Shown here: positions 29,585 through 39,228 of the stretch, one piece after another
Layout of the letters: each line of letters begins with the position of its first letter
Numbering within the stretch: position 1 is the stretch's first letter
Assembly (NCBI RefSeq): GCF_000227135.1
Contig: NC_018248.1
Location: 82,706 to 146,705 of the forward strand
From: Leishmania donovani
Lineage: Eukaryota > Euglenozoa > Kinetoplastea > Trypanosomatida > Trypanosomatidae
Direction of reading: 5' to 3'
Length of the DNA: 64,000 bases
Translations under genes and position numbers: made by a program
The notes under the pieces: generated by a model
Told to the model about the DNA's origin: nothing
What the model saw: only the letters and a program-made list of their open reading frames with translations
The model's database searches: none

Positions 29585-30415
29585 ATGGCCGCCAACTCCG
29601 AGCAGTACTGGCGCAGGCAGCTGGCGCAAACGGAGGCCGAGTACGAGCAAATTATTCAGGGCCTGCGTGATGAGGTGGAGCGGCAGCAGCGCCGCTGCGG
29701 CGACCTCGTGCACGAGAATGCGATGCATCGTGCCACCGTTGCCGCCGATATTCGCGACTTCTGTCAGCAGTACGTGGCGAACGCTAATCAGCAGCAGCAG
29801 CAGCAGCAGCAAGCGAGGTGGGGGCCGGCGGCCCCACGGATGCTGCAGGGCGCCAAGAAGGACGTCGACAGTATTCCGCTTCCGACCCTCTTAACCTTCC
29901 TGCACGAGTACAGCCATGGGCTGCTTCAACTCCCCGAGAACCGTCGGAAGCGCCTCCGCCAGGACACGCAACTCAGCCCACTGCATCACAGACTGCGCCA
30001 ACGCATGCTGGCGCATCACCGACGGACGGGCAGAGAAGACGAGTTGATGGAGGAATGGTGCAGCGGGGAGTACGACGGCAGTGGCGTCACATTGCCGAGC
30101 ATGCCGTCTTTGAGCGCATCATCATCTCCAACGTGGCCGACGACGGTGCCACCGCGGTACGCGGATCCGGAAGGAAAGCGGCAGATGGCCCCTGCGAACG
30201 GAGAAAGCAGCCCTGACGGCGACGGGCCACCATATCCTCGACGCAGTGGTGGCAGCAGCGGGGCGAGGACCGCGGCGATGGCAGCCGGTGGCGCGGCGGT
30301 GCCAACGGGAAAGGCGAGCGCCACCGCGGGTGTTGGTGTCATCAACAGCGGAGGCGAAGGCGGTCCGGTGATGGCCGCCTCAGCGTTCGGCCTTCCCTCA
30401 CTGCCGCCTCGATAG
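29585..30415 (+). CDS. Hypothetical coiled-coil protein with polyglutamine run
   Basis: 276 residues. An N-terminal heptad-like coiled coil (about 7-62, QYWRRQLAQTEAEYEQIIQG) is followed by Q69-Q76, encoded mostly by CAG, then a conserved-looking helical piece (about 95-155, PLPTLLTFLHEYSHGLL, RKRLRQDTQLS). The last 110 residues are Ser/Gly/Pro/Ala low complexity. No signal, membrane segment or catalytic motif. I do not recognise the family; cytoskeletal or flagellar roles are common for such proteins in trypanosomatids, but this is only a prior. Confidence 0.7.
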   Translation: MAANSEQYWRRQLAQTEAEYEQIIQGLRDEVERQQRRCGDLVHENAMHRATVAADIRDFCQQYVANANQQQQQQQQARWGPAAPRMLQGAKKDVDSIPLPTLLTFLHEYSHGLLQLPENRRKRLRQDTQLSPLHHRLRQRMLAHHRRTGREDELMEEWCSGEYDGSGVTLPSMPSLSASSSPTWPTTVPPRYADPEGKRQMAPANGESSPDGDGPPYPRRSGGSSGARTAAMAAGGAAVPTGKASATAGVGVINSGGEGGPVMAASAFGLPSLPPR

Positions 30416-30877
30416 AGGGACTGCAGCGTTGTCGGAACACGTGTTTGGAGTTGGGAGGTGGGGTGGGTGCATGGCGCTCTCGTCATGGCTTGCGCCGCCC
30501 TTCCCTTTCTGCTTTCCCTCACCCTTGCGTGCATGCACACACACAAGCATATAGTGTGCTTGTACCGTCGCCTGTGCCTTCGCTCTCTCACGTCCTCCTG
30601 AGAGCCTCTCGACTTTATGTGCTCAACTCTGCCAAACCACCCTCTTCTCAAGCACATAGACAGGCGCGTGCACAAGCGCGGCTTTCCGCCGCCGCCGCCT
30701 CCCCCCCCCCCCACCTCACCCCCATTCTGTGGCCAAGCAGTGCTCATGTGCTGTGCCCTACTTTTCTGCGCAGTGCAGGCGCGTATGTTGCGTATCCGAC
30801 GGATGTCCTCACCTGCACAGCCTTCTCTGCCTCCACACGCCTCTCCTCTTCCTTCGCACGTGCACAGGGACGTGCGC
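30416..30877. other. Intergenic/UTR region before Rtr1-like gene
   Basis: 462 bases. A C-rich tract at 30690-30724, AG at 30772-30773 after CCCTACTTTTCTGCGC, and a second pyrimidine-rich tract (30820-30860) with AG at 30865-30866. Several in-frame ATGs (30617, 30746, 30785, 30803) lie in this leader-like stretch. Confidence 0.5.
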
Positions 30878-32923
30878 ATGTCTCACTCGCCAGCGGACAG
30901 CGCTGTCAAGAGCGGCAGTGGTGCCCGTGGCGGTGCGTGGGAAGTCATCATCGATAAGGCCGTCTCCTTCGTCACGGAGTACCTCGCCTCCACCACACGC
31001 GAGTTCGACCCGGCAGCACCGCTCTCGCAGCACATGCTTCACCTCATTGACCGCGGAAGCCTGCGGGACATCTTGGTGGAGCGAAACTACAACGAACTAT
31101 GTGGGTGCTTTGGGTGCAGCAACAAGCCACGGGGGCTGCTCGCTGCGGGCAGTGGCACGCTGTCCTTCGAGTGGGACTCCTCGCTATCCTTATCCGCATC
31201 AAGCGCCGAGGGTGATGATACCACGGACGACGAGGCTGATGGACGCAGCCATGGCTCACACAGGCGCGGGCGAGGAGAGACGGCAGACGGCGCAGCGGCA
31301 GCGGCACGGTCCATCAAAGATCAGCCGGACGCAGATGCTGAGGAGATCGTCTACGAGGAGGACCTGTACACGGCAGAGTCTTTCCGACTCGCCCAGCGCC
31401 AACGCGCTATGCTGAACCGCATGCAGCGCAAGAAGCTGATGCGCGAGCAGAGGGCGATGCGAGCTGCCGCGACGTCGGATGATGCGGCTGCTGGTGCTGC
31501 TGTGCGACCAGCTCCGGTGGGCCCGGGCGGTACCGCACCGGTGTCCTCGCGCGTGTTGCGTAATGGCTTGATCGGCGCCAGTTTCCCGCAGCGCTTCTGT
31601 AGCCCCGAGTGCGAGGAAACGTACGAGTCGAGCATTATGCGGCGTGTGTCGCCGTACTTTGCTTACGACTACCCTTCTATCCTCGGCGCCATCACGAATT
31701 TGTTTCCCAACTTGAGAGTGGCGGCGCTGCAGCAGCTCGCTGGCGCGGAGACATCCTCTGCGGGGCTGGTGAAGCGTGTTCTGGAGACCCAGCAGCAGGA
31801 AGGCGGAAACGCACCGGCTAATGCCTCTGCCTCTGTTTCTGCTGGTCCTGCTGGTGGTGCGCTGAAGCCGGTGCATGTGGGGGTCTCCCTCGAAAGTAGC
31901 GAGCTCATCCGCTGCAACCCGGGAAAGCGCGCGGCGAGAGTTGCGCACAAGGCACGCGGCGCCGACACGGCAGCGCAGGTGAATGACGCGTCCTCGGCAC
32001 CGCTCCTTCGCGAGGTGCTTGAGCAGATGCAAGTGCTTCAGCACGTGTGGAGCAATGAGGTGGGGCCGCGCTTATCGGAGACGCGCCTCTCGCGAATGGC
32101 GGATGACGCCGCCACCGCGCCGTCTCCTACGAGTGCAGCCACTGCAGCGAGGCGCTTCGGGTCTGCACAGGGGCCGGCGTCGTTCCCGCCTCGGCCAGTC
32201 CTCCGCGGTTCGCTGCTGCTACTTGACTTCATCATGAACACGAGCTGCGCACAAACGCGTAGGCTCTTTCACGCGCACTATGCACGTCATCGTCCCGCGC
32301 TGCAGCGATGCCTCACTGCAGCGGCCTCATCACGCGAAACCAGGGCAAGCTCGCTCTTCTACAGCGTCTCTGCGGATATCGTTGCTGAGCTGGAGAAACG
32401 CAGCGTCGAGGCTTTGGCGGCGGCTGGCGCCGCTGAGGAATCAGTCGGTGACACGGCTTTCGATGTCGAGAATGAGGGTCTTCGCGTAGACCCGCTGCTG
32501 CAGCAGCAGCGCCGCGAGCTGCTCGTCTCGCACATCTTTTCCGAGGACGTGACAGCCACGCTGTCTCGTCTTCTCTTTGTGGACTACGCCGTCCTGTCCA
32601 ACATGTCGTGGTCGGGCGTGTGGTTCTCTGGTTTATCTCTTCGCCTGCCTGCGGGGCAGCAGAGCAGCAACTGCTCGCTGTTGCGCAGTCTGCAGTTTCC
32701 ATTCGCCATACCAGCGGTGCTGCTGCAGACTGCAGAGTCGACGCCGGAGGTGCTAGGGCTGGCCATGATTTTCTTGGTCGCCGCCGGCTGCTGCTCCGAG
32801 GGTGTGTGGCGCGGCTGCATGCGGGAGGAAGTGGCCTTTGACGAGGTCGCAGAGGCGATTGGGCTGACCCGCGACGACATCGCCGCAGCGGTGGGGTCGC
32901 TGATGTTGGGCGAGGAGGTATGA
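30878..32923 (+). CDS. RTR1: Rtr1/RPAP2-like protein (RNA polymerase II CTD phosphatase family) with expanded zinc module
   Basis: 681 residues from ATG 30878, chosen because it follows the last polypyrimidine-AG; the frame extends upstream to ATGs at 30785 or 30617. After a helical lead (AWEVIIDKAVSFVTEYL) comes RDILVERNYNELCGCFGC, giving C75 and C80, and much later FCSPECEETY with C241 and C245. The C-x4-C and C-x3-C/H pair with these contexts is the Rtr1/RPAP2 zinc module. In the family this module dephosphorylates Ser5 of the Pol II CTD or helps assemble and import Pol II. The two halves are separated by about 160 residues of charged, low-complexity sequence, far longer than usual. The C-terminal about 400 residues are helical and unrecognised. 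Confidence 0.72.
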   Translation: MSHSPADSAVKSGSGARGGAWEVIIDKAVSFVTEYLASTTREFDPAAPLSQHMLHLIDRGSLRDILVERNYNELCGCFGCSNKPRGLLAAGSGTLSFEWDSSLSLSASSAEGDDTTDDEADGRSHGSHRRGRGETADGAAAAARSIKDQPDADAEEIVYEEDLYTAESFRLAQRQRAMLNRMQRKKLMREQRAMRAAATSDDAAAGAAVRPAPVGPGGTAPVSSRVLRNGLIGASFPQRFCSPECEETYESSIMRRVSPYFAYDYPSILGAITNLFPNLRVAALQQLAGAETSSAGLVKRVLETQQQEGGNAPANASASVSAGPAGGALKPVHVGVSLESSELIRCNPGKRAARVAHKARGADTAAQVNDASSAPLLREVLEQMQVLQHVWSNEVGPRLSETRLSRMADDAATAPSPTSAATAARRFGSAQGPASFPPRPVLRGSLLLLDFIMNTSCAQTRRLFHAHYARHRPALQRCLTAAASSRETRASSLFYSVSADIVAELEKRSVEALAAAGAAEESVGDTAFDVENEGLRVDPLLQQQRRELLVSHIFSEDVTATLSRLLFVDYAVLSNMSWSGVWFSGLSLRLPAGQQSSNCSLLRSLQFPFAIPAVLLQTAESTPEVLGLAMIFLVAAGCCSEGVWRGCMREEVAFDEVAEAIGLTRDDIAAAVGSLMLGEEV

Positions 32924-33576
32924 CGCACACGAGCGTCAGGCTGGTGTGTGGTGTGTGTAGACGCTTCTCCGCCTCCCCTTTCTCCTCGACCGGGACGCAG
33001 CCCCGCCGACGGCACCGCCAGTGTATCCGCTGCCGCGCAGCTTTTCACGTTGTCTAACTTCTCTTGCCTCCCACAGCTGCGCTCTAACTGGCGATTCAAC
33101 TCGCATGCACGCCAATTGGCAAAGGTCTTCGTGCAGCGATCATACGAGGAGGAGGCGCGGCGAGTGTACTTGTGCTTCGCGTGGTGCTCACAACCGCAGC
33201 TGCGGCCACCATCGCGTCTGCCGGCCAAGGTGAGTCTGTCCCGTCCCTCTCTTCCTCTCTGCTTCGCTTGGCGCGACGTCGTGAGAAATGGAGAGGCGAT
33301 AGTGGCGACATTACGACATGGCGCACAGCTGTTCAATCCATGCTCTTTCATCCACCCCCTCCCCTCCCCCCGCCTCAGAAAGCAGCAAGACAAAGCCACA
33401 GCCACCAACGTCCGTATCGCACACGCGAAACTCTGCCACGCTTAGATTCGGCACGAGTGTTCATCACTACTAGCGACGTTTTCCTCTCTTTTGTGTGTGT
33501 GTCTGCCTTCCGTTACGAAGAGCACACACGCACTTGCCTCCGCCCTCGCCCGCCCCCCCCCCCGATACCTCCAGCC
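32924..33576. other. Intergenic/UTR region before CFAP20
   Basis: 653 bases. Leader with a pyrimidine-rich stretch 33481-33512 and AG at 33519-33520, about 57 bases before the ATG. The CFAP20 frame is open upstream to 33172 but that sequence reads as leader. Confidence 0.55.
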
Positions 33577-34224
33577 ATGTTCCACAACAGCTACCAGGCA
33601 GGCTTCCTGTCGATCCTTTACAGCATCGGCTCGAAGCCACTGCAGATTTGGGACTCGCAGGTGCGCAACGGCCACGTCAAGCGCATCACCGACGAGGACA
33701 TCCAGAGTAGTGTGCTGGAGATTATGGGGAGCAATGTTAGCACGTGCTACATCGTCTGCCCCGCCAACCCGAAGCAGACCCTTGGCATCAAGCTGCCGTT
33801 TCTCGTCATGATCATCAAGAACATGAAGAAGTACTTCTCCTTCGAGGTGACCATACTGGACGACAAGAACATGCGCCGTCGCTTCCGCGCCAGCAACTAC
33901 CAGAGCACAACGAAGGTGAAGCCGTTCATATGCACTATGCCGATGCGCCTCGATGAGGGCTGGAACCAGATCCAGTTCAACCTATCCGATTTCACGCGCC
34001 GCGCCTACGGCACGAACTACGTGGAGACGCTGCGGGTGCAGGTGCACGCGAACTGCCGCATCCGCCGTCTGTACTTCAGCGACCGCCTATACGCCGAGGA
34101 GGAGCTGCCACCGGAGTTCAAGCTGTTCCTGCCCATCGCCCAGCAGCCTCCGGCGGCTGCGGCGGCGGAGCAGAGAGACGTCGAAGCCGCCGACGTGCCG
34201 CAGGCTTCCTCCGTGGCCCAGTGA
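33577..34224 (+). CDS. CFAP20: CFAP20/BUG22 ciliary protein
   Basis: 215 residues from ATG 33577. The start MFHNSYQAGFLSILYSIGSK, the block PLQIWDSQVRNGHVKRITD and later IQFNLSDFTRRAYGTNYVET are close to the CFAP20 (BUG22, C16orf80) sequence, one of the most conserved eukaryotic ciliary proteins. It is an inner-junction protein of the axonemal doublet microtubules and affects tubulin modification and flagellar beat. The core of about 190 residues is complete and near identical in layout to the family; the Ala/Glu-rich C-terminal about 25 residues are an extra tail. Confidence 0.95.
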   Translation: MFHNSYQAGFLSILYSIGSKPLQIWDSQVRNGHVKRITDEDIQSSVLEIMGSNVSTCYIVCPANPKQTLGIKLPFLVMIIKNMKKYFSFEVTILDDKNMRRRFRASNYQSTTKVKPFICTMPMRLDEGWNQIQFNLSDFTRRAYGTNYVETLRVQVHANCRIRRLYFSDRLYAEEELPPEFKLFLPIAQQPPAAAAAEQRDVEAADVPQASSVAQ

Positions 34225-34485
34225 GTCCGCCCCTTCCGGGCCGCGCTGCCCCTGCGCATTTCTCCGTGTGTGTGTGTGTGTGCGCGCGCGAGGCTCGTGT
34301 CTCTGTGTTTGCTGTGTTTGTTTGTCGCCTTCGTTTCTCACTTCTCTTTCCTGCCCTCCCCTCCCCCGAGTTGTGTGGTGGCAGCGTGAGACAGTCCTCC
34401 TCCTCTTCCCTCTTCTTCTATGTATTGGTAGCTGATGCTGATGTGGTGATGGCGAGAGCACACATGGAGGTACATGTGGGCACAG

Positions 34486-34511
34486 GTGTGTGTGTGTGTG
34501 TGTGTGTGTGT
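34486..34511. repeat. (GT)n microsatellite
   Basis: About 13 GT units in the intergenic region after CFAP20. Confidence 0.95.
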
Positions 34512-34855
34512 ATCGATGTACATCTTCGAAAGGCAAAGGACAAGAAACGCACAGAGCGCAGGGAGGTCAACCCTGTGCGGAGGCGGTGGTGGCTTCTGCC
34601 AGCAGCGTCGCGGACACTGGCGGTAGTTGTCCCTCCTTTCCCCCGCTCGTTCCCTCCCTCGTACTGCTGACTGCGCTGCCCTGTGCGCCACATGTAGGCG
34701 CAGGTCTCTGCGAGCGTAGGCGATGTCAGTGGGGTGCATCAGCAAGCTTCCTTTTTCATTCTCCGCCCAACCTCACTCTCAGGGGTGTCTCTCTCTCGGG
34801 ATCAGTTGCCTCGCAAGTAGTATCACGTCAGCCTCGGCCCCTCTCTGCTGCTCGG

Positions 34856-34912
34856 CCCATCCTCCTCCCTCCCTCCTTCTGCATGACTCTCTCGTCTCCG
34901 TCAGTGTCCGCT
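34856..34912 (+). promoter_or_regulatory. Candidate spliced-leader acceptor for the nuclease gene
   Basis: A run of CTCC/CCTC/TTC with few purines ends in CGTCTCCGTCAG at 34912. It is the strongest polypyrimidine-AG between the CFAP20 stop and the nuclease ATG. Confidence 0.4.
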
Positions 34913-35363
34913 CCTCCACGCACCCGCGCGCATCTCCAACGCATCCATCGACGCACACACGCGCACGCACAGATACGCAGAGAGGCAGCCGAGGGCGCGA
35001 GTGAAAGTCGCGACACGCGCGCTCGTCCCGCATCCTTGGTTCTTGGAAAATTGATCTTCGCTGATTGACGCACACGCCCACACATACATGTACATATAAG
35101 CGCGCCAAGCGTGTTGGTGCGGCATCACGAAGGCCCTCTTCGAGAGGAAAAGCGGAGCTCCCGCTCCTTGCCCTACGGACGAAAGAGGGGACGCGGGCGT
35201 GCGTGTATTGCGTAGAGCACACGTGCCCCACACAGGCATACACACACACAGAGAGAGAGAGAGACAGAACGAGGGGGTGGGCATCGGTAAGCGTTGCGGT
35301 GGCACCCTACGCACCTAGACACCACACGCAGACAGCGAGACACCGCCCACCCCGCCCATCCGC

Positions 35364-36437
35364 ATGCAGCCGCTCAAGCGTATCCGTCACCCCTCCGGCT
35401 CAGAGATCCTCTTCGATGCCAAGTGGCATCAGTACAAGCTGGGCGGCACGACTTTGCGCTCCGTCTCAAAGTTGCTTGACCGCTTCTTTCCCTTCGACGA
35501 GAAGCGCGTGCTGGAGCTGGTCTCCAAGAAGACGGGGCAGCCGGTGGACAAGATCAAGCAGGGCTGGTCACGGCAGGCCCTCCTCGGCAAGAACGTGCAC
35601 GAGTTTATCGAGTGCAAGCTGCTCAAGAAACCGCCGCCGACCTTTACGCTGCTGATGAAGCGCAAGCAAGCCCGAGAGGCAGCACGGCCGGCGGACGCGA
35701 CAGGACCCGCAGCCATCACGACGACACCTCTTGAAGACGAGGTGCTGCACGGAGAGGAGGCTCTATACCTGCCAGTGGCCGAGATGGCCGTAGAGAAGGT
35801 GCTGAGCGCCTACGACGTGCTCGGCGCGGAGCAGGTGATTGCAGCACCCGGGTGGGGCATTGCCGGCACGATCGACTTCATGGGCCGAAACCGCCGCACG
35901 AACCGCGTGCTCATCGGCGACTGGAAGACGACAGGAGGCGTCACGAGCAACTTCCGCTTTGGTGCGTTTGAAACGGCGTGCCCCGGCGCGCTGCGGCACC
36001 TGCCGAACAGCAAGACGTACCGATACGCAATGCAGGTGATCATCTACGGAGAGATCCTGGCCCGGGAGCAGTACTTTGAAAAGCAGTTCTTCGACGCTCA
36101 GCTGCGTGCGTCGCTAACGGCGTCGTTGGCCGTCCCCAGCACGGATGTGATGCCGCCAGCGCCACCGGCGAAGACCAGAGGGCGGCCGAGCAGCCGGGCC
36201 GCGGCGCCCGCGAAGTCCGACATCGGAAGCGATGTCGAGAGTCTGTTGAAGACCTTCTACCACAACAGCACCGAGCAGCGCTTCGAGTACGGCATTGTGC
36301 AGCTGGCCAAGGGAGAGGACGGCGGCGTGGTGGCGGAGTTCAAGGAGGTCACGCCATCGACGGTGATGCCGCCAGATTGCCCTGAGATGACCTTTGACAG
36401 CTTGCTGCAGCGTGTGATGGAAGGGGTTGGGGTTTAG
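35364..36437 (+). CDS. PD-(D/E)XK superfamily nuclease, RecB-like
   Basis: 357 residues from ATG 35364. The N-terminal SVSKLLDRFFPFDEKRVLEL with GQPVDKIKQGW and then LLGKNVHEFIEC (H79, E83) matches the helical start of RecB-like nucleases. Core motifs follow: GTIDFMG (D171), IGDWKTT (D186-W-K188), and YRYAMQVIIYGEIL (Q224, Y228), which correspond to motifs I, II, III and the QxxxY of this superfamily. The same arrangement (VTxLI..FFP..F, WxxKG.., GTxxHxxIE, GxIDxx, DWKT, Qxx.Y) occurs in nuclease genes of phages and large DNA viruses. A Pro/Ala linker (about 255-285) precedes a conserved C-terminus. It is probably a DNA exonuclease or repair nuclease. No clear organelle signal is visible. Confidence 0.8.
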   Translation: MQPLKRIRHPSGSEILFDAKWHQYKLGGTTLRSVSKLLDRFFPFDEKRVLELVSKKTGQPVDKIKQGWSRQALLGKNVHEFIECKLLKKPPPTFTLLMKRKQAREAARPADATGPAAITTTPLEDEVLHGEEALYLPVAEMAVEKVLSAYDVLGAEQVIAAPGWGIAGTIDFMGRNRRTNRVLIGDWKTTGGVTSNFRFGAFETACPGALRHLPNSKTYRYAMQVIIYGEILAREQYFEKQFFDAQLRASLTASLAVPSTDVMPPAPPAKTRGRPSSRAAAPAKSDIGSDVESLLKTFYHNSTEQRFEYGIVQLAKGEDGGVVAEFKEVTPSTVMPPDCPEMTFDSLLQRVMEGVGV

Positions 36438-36576
36438 GAGAGAGAAAGCCACGTTTCGGTGTGTTCCCCTTCTCCCCTCACAGATCCTTCCTCTCACACC
36501 CACCCGAGCATTATTATCGCACTCCACCGCCACAGTTGTAGTGCTCCATCTCCCTTCAGTCGTGAGTACCGGCAGT

Positions 36577-36600
36577 TGTGTGTGTGTGTGGGGGGGGGGG
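36577..36600. repeat. (TG)n followed by G run
   Basis: TG repeat running straight into about 11 G; the same composite pattern occurs beside the 66-N gap. Confidence 0.9.
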
Positions 36601-38751
36601 TCCAGTGAGAAAGAGGGGCGGGGCCGCCTGAGGATGCAGCCGATGGCGAGGGTGTGTGAGATCTTGCCTACCATTCAGAGCACGCAGCGTGACGCTGTGA
36701 TCGCGATGTGCGTGTGCGCGTGCAGAGGTGTGCGTGCTGCTGCACAGCTATGTTGTTTCTGCTCACAAGTCGGAAGGCTGAGGATAATGATTTGCTGCCC
36801 TCCCCCGCCCCTCCCATTTCCTCCACCCTTCCACGGGGCTCATACAGAAAACGGAAAAGGATCGAAGTCGCACGGACGGATGATACGCTCAGGGCTGTGA
36901 GTTTGAGGGGGGTGAGTGTCCGTGCATGTCCTCGCACAGGGATCTCGCGGCAGTGCACCTGATGACACCTCTTCTCTATTTGTGTTCGTGGGCGCGAGCG
37001 TATGAGCACGTTTGTGTCTGACGAGATGTGGATGGCGGCTGTGCTCCACCATTGTGCGTCTATCTTAAAGCACTGCCGTGCAGTTGGCTTAGCCTTCAAG
37101 AACCTCTCCACTGGTAGTGGCGGTTGCCTCTTCGGTACGACTCCCTCTCTCTCCCTCCGCCTCTCCGTGATCGTTGCATGCACGGCCTTCTGTCGCGTGC
37201 AATCTGTGTTTGATGGCTTTGTTTTACGAGCTTCCTGCGCTATGTGTCTTTCTGTCTGAGTACAGCAGGTGCTAGCGCTCCTCTCCTCCCTTCTTTTCAC
37301 CGCTGCGTCTCTCCGCGCAGAGTCGCGTACCCACATCTCTGTACACATACACAACACACGCTCGCACTCCACAGGCCAAACGGTGCTGCACTCAAGCATC
37401 GCAGCAACAACAATACAAAAGCCTTTTCAGGCGCCCCGCCTCAACGTACGGCAACGAGACCAACGGAGGAGGAGGCGTTCGACTTGCACACCACTGTTAG
37501 TGCGCACTTCAGCAACCCATCACCACCCCCTTCGCACTCCTTAACTGGGGCTGTCTCTCCTCCTCCCCTTGCCCTCTCTAGGTTTGCTGCGGACAGGTGC
37601 AGACGCAGACACCATACTATCGTGAAGGCGTGCGCGCATAGATATTAGAGGTACCTCTCCTCCTCTCCCTCCGCCGGCCGCGACCAGCACGCTGGAGTCG
37701 AAAGGAAGCAAACGCCAGCAACTTGCACTAGAGGAAAGTCGGCAGCCGCAATCACCTCTCCTGTGCTGCCTCCCGCATCCATCTTTGTTGCTGCTGTTTG
37801 CCACTATCCGCCACTGCACCGCCCACCACGGCCGCCGTTGCGTTGCGAGTCTGCGAACTTCAAAGGCGGTGGAGCAAACCACAGAGAGAGAGAGACGGAG
37901 GCGCACGTGCGCGCACGCACGCATACGAGCTCGCACAAGCCCAGAGCGAAACGCCCTCTGCCCCCTCCCTAAACCCCTCCCTCGCGGCTCTGTGCTGTGG
38001 GCCGCGCCACTCACCGACTCTCTGCTCCGTCTCTTAGCGGGTGTGTATTTTGTTTTCTGAAGACGGTCGGTCTCTGTCCGTGTCGGTCTGTCTGGAGTGT
38101 CCGTACGCTTGTGGGGAGTGCACGGGCGGCTGCTCTTCCAAGCTCACACATACGCACACCCTTCTGCTTTGGTGTTGGTCTTTCTCTTCCCCTCCTACTC
38201 TTTAACTGGTGTCTGTGTCTGTGCCTGTGCCTGTGGGCATTCGTTACCGTGGTAGTGCTGCCACTGCTTTATCGTCATCTCTTCACGTTTCGCCCTCACA
38301 CCTTTCTCTCTAGTGCTTGGGTTTCGGGTGGAGAGAGGGGGGTGGCGCGTGCCTGTACACTACGTTGAAGGGCGCTCGACCGCCGTGTCTCCGCCCCGTC
38401 ACTGTCACGCTCTTCGTGCTGTATTGCGTTGTGCGCCTCGTCGCTGCTGGTTTGGTTTGGTTGTTTTTTTTTGGTTCATTGCCATTCTTTTCTTGCTTTC
38501 ACCATATCTCCTTCACTCCCCCCCCTCCTGCCCTCTGCCCTCGTTATTATCGCCTCTGGCCCGCTGCAAGCATTTTTTTTTCTCGTCGTGTCGGTGCGTG
38601 CGTCTAACCCTGCCTCGCGCAGGCTGGTGGAAGTGTGTGTCTGTCCGGGCTGTGGCGCTGCTGGCCTCATCGCCTCTCCCTCTTTCCGTGTGTCTTTACT
38701 CGATTTCGGGTCGGGGCCTTCGTGCCCTTCCCGCCTTTTGCTGTGGTGTGT

Positions 38752-38774
38752 TTCTTGCGTTTTTTTTTCTTTAG
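38752..38774 (+). promoter_or_regulatory. Candidate spliced-leader acceptor for the USP gene
   Basis: TTTCTTGCGT followed by a run of T and CTTTAG, with AG at 38773-38774. It is the best polypyrimidine-AG between 38 and 39.2 kb and would give a 5' UTR of about 455 bases. Confidence 0.5.
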
Positions 38775-39228
38775 ATTGGTACATCCGCCGCGTGCGCGGG
38801 TGCGCGCCGTTGCCCCCCCCCCCCTTTTCGTTGTCGCGGCTTGTCGGCGTTTACATGCTTGTTGGCGTCTCTGCAGTTGTCTCGTTGCCTCTTCCCTTGT
38901 CCTCTTCCGGCAGGACATCCCTGTGTGCCTGTGTGGATTGGTGGGTGTGCACGGCGCACGGCGCACTGCTGCTGTTTGCGCTCGTTCTCACAGGCTCGCG
39001 CCGCGCTCCTCCCCTGCCGCCCTCGGACCTTCTCAGCCCTCCCCACGGTGCGCGTTGTGGCGTCGCTGTGCGGTAGAAAAACGCGTCGAGAGGGAGAGGG
39101 GGAGAGAGAGCCTCCGAGGCGACAAGGGCACGTCACACGAGCGTCCGTGCAGGGGCGCAGCGGTCCGCGTCGTCGCCCCGTGCGGGCTTTCGCTCACCTT
39201 GCTTCGTTCGGGCTCCTGCTGACCTGCG

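Larger units (their letters stand above)
34225..35363. other. Intergenic/UTR region before the RecB-like nuclease
   Basis: 1.14 kb, no gene. It holds a GT run (34486-34511), a strongly pyrimidine-rich stretch ending at AG 34911-34912, CA and GA runs (35240-35263). If the 34912 acceptor is used, the leader is about 450 bases. Confidence 0.6.
36438..39228. other. Long intergenic/UTR region (2.8 kb) before the USP gene
   Basis: No credible gene. The left half is probably 3' UTR; a GT/G run lies at 36577-36600. From about 37500 the texture turns pyrimidine-rich. Long T runs occur at 38464-38472 and 38571-38580. A near-ideal acceptor, T-run then CTTTAG, lies at 38760-38774. Several 70-160 codon open frames here are low-complexity, without coding texture. 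Confidence 0.65.

Noticed and set aside
37244..37648. 134-codon open frame in the long region before the USP gene
   Set aside because: Low-complexity His/Pro/Arg reading, no homologous look, in pyrimidine-rich sequence.
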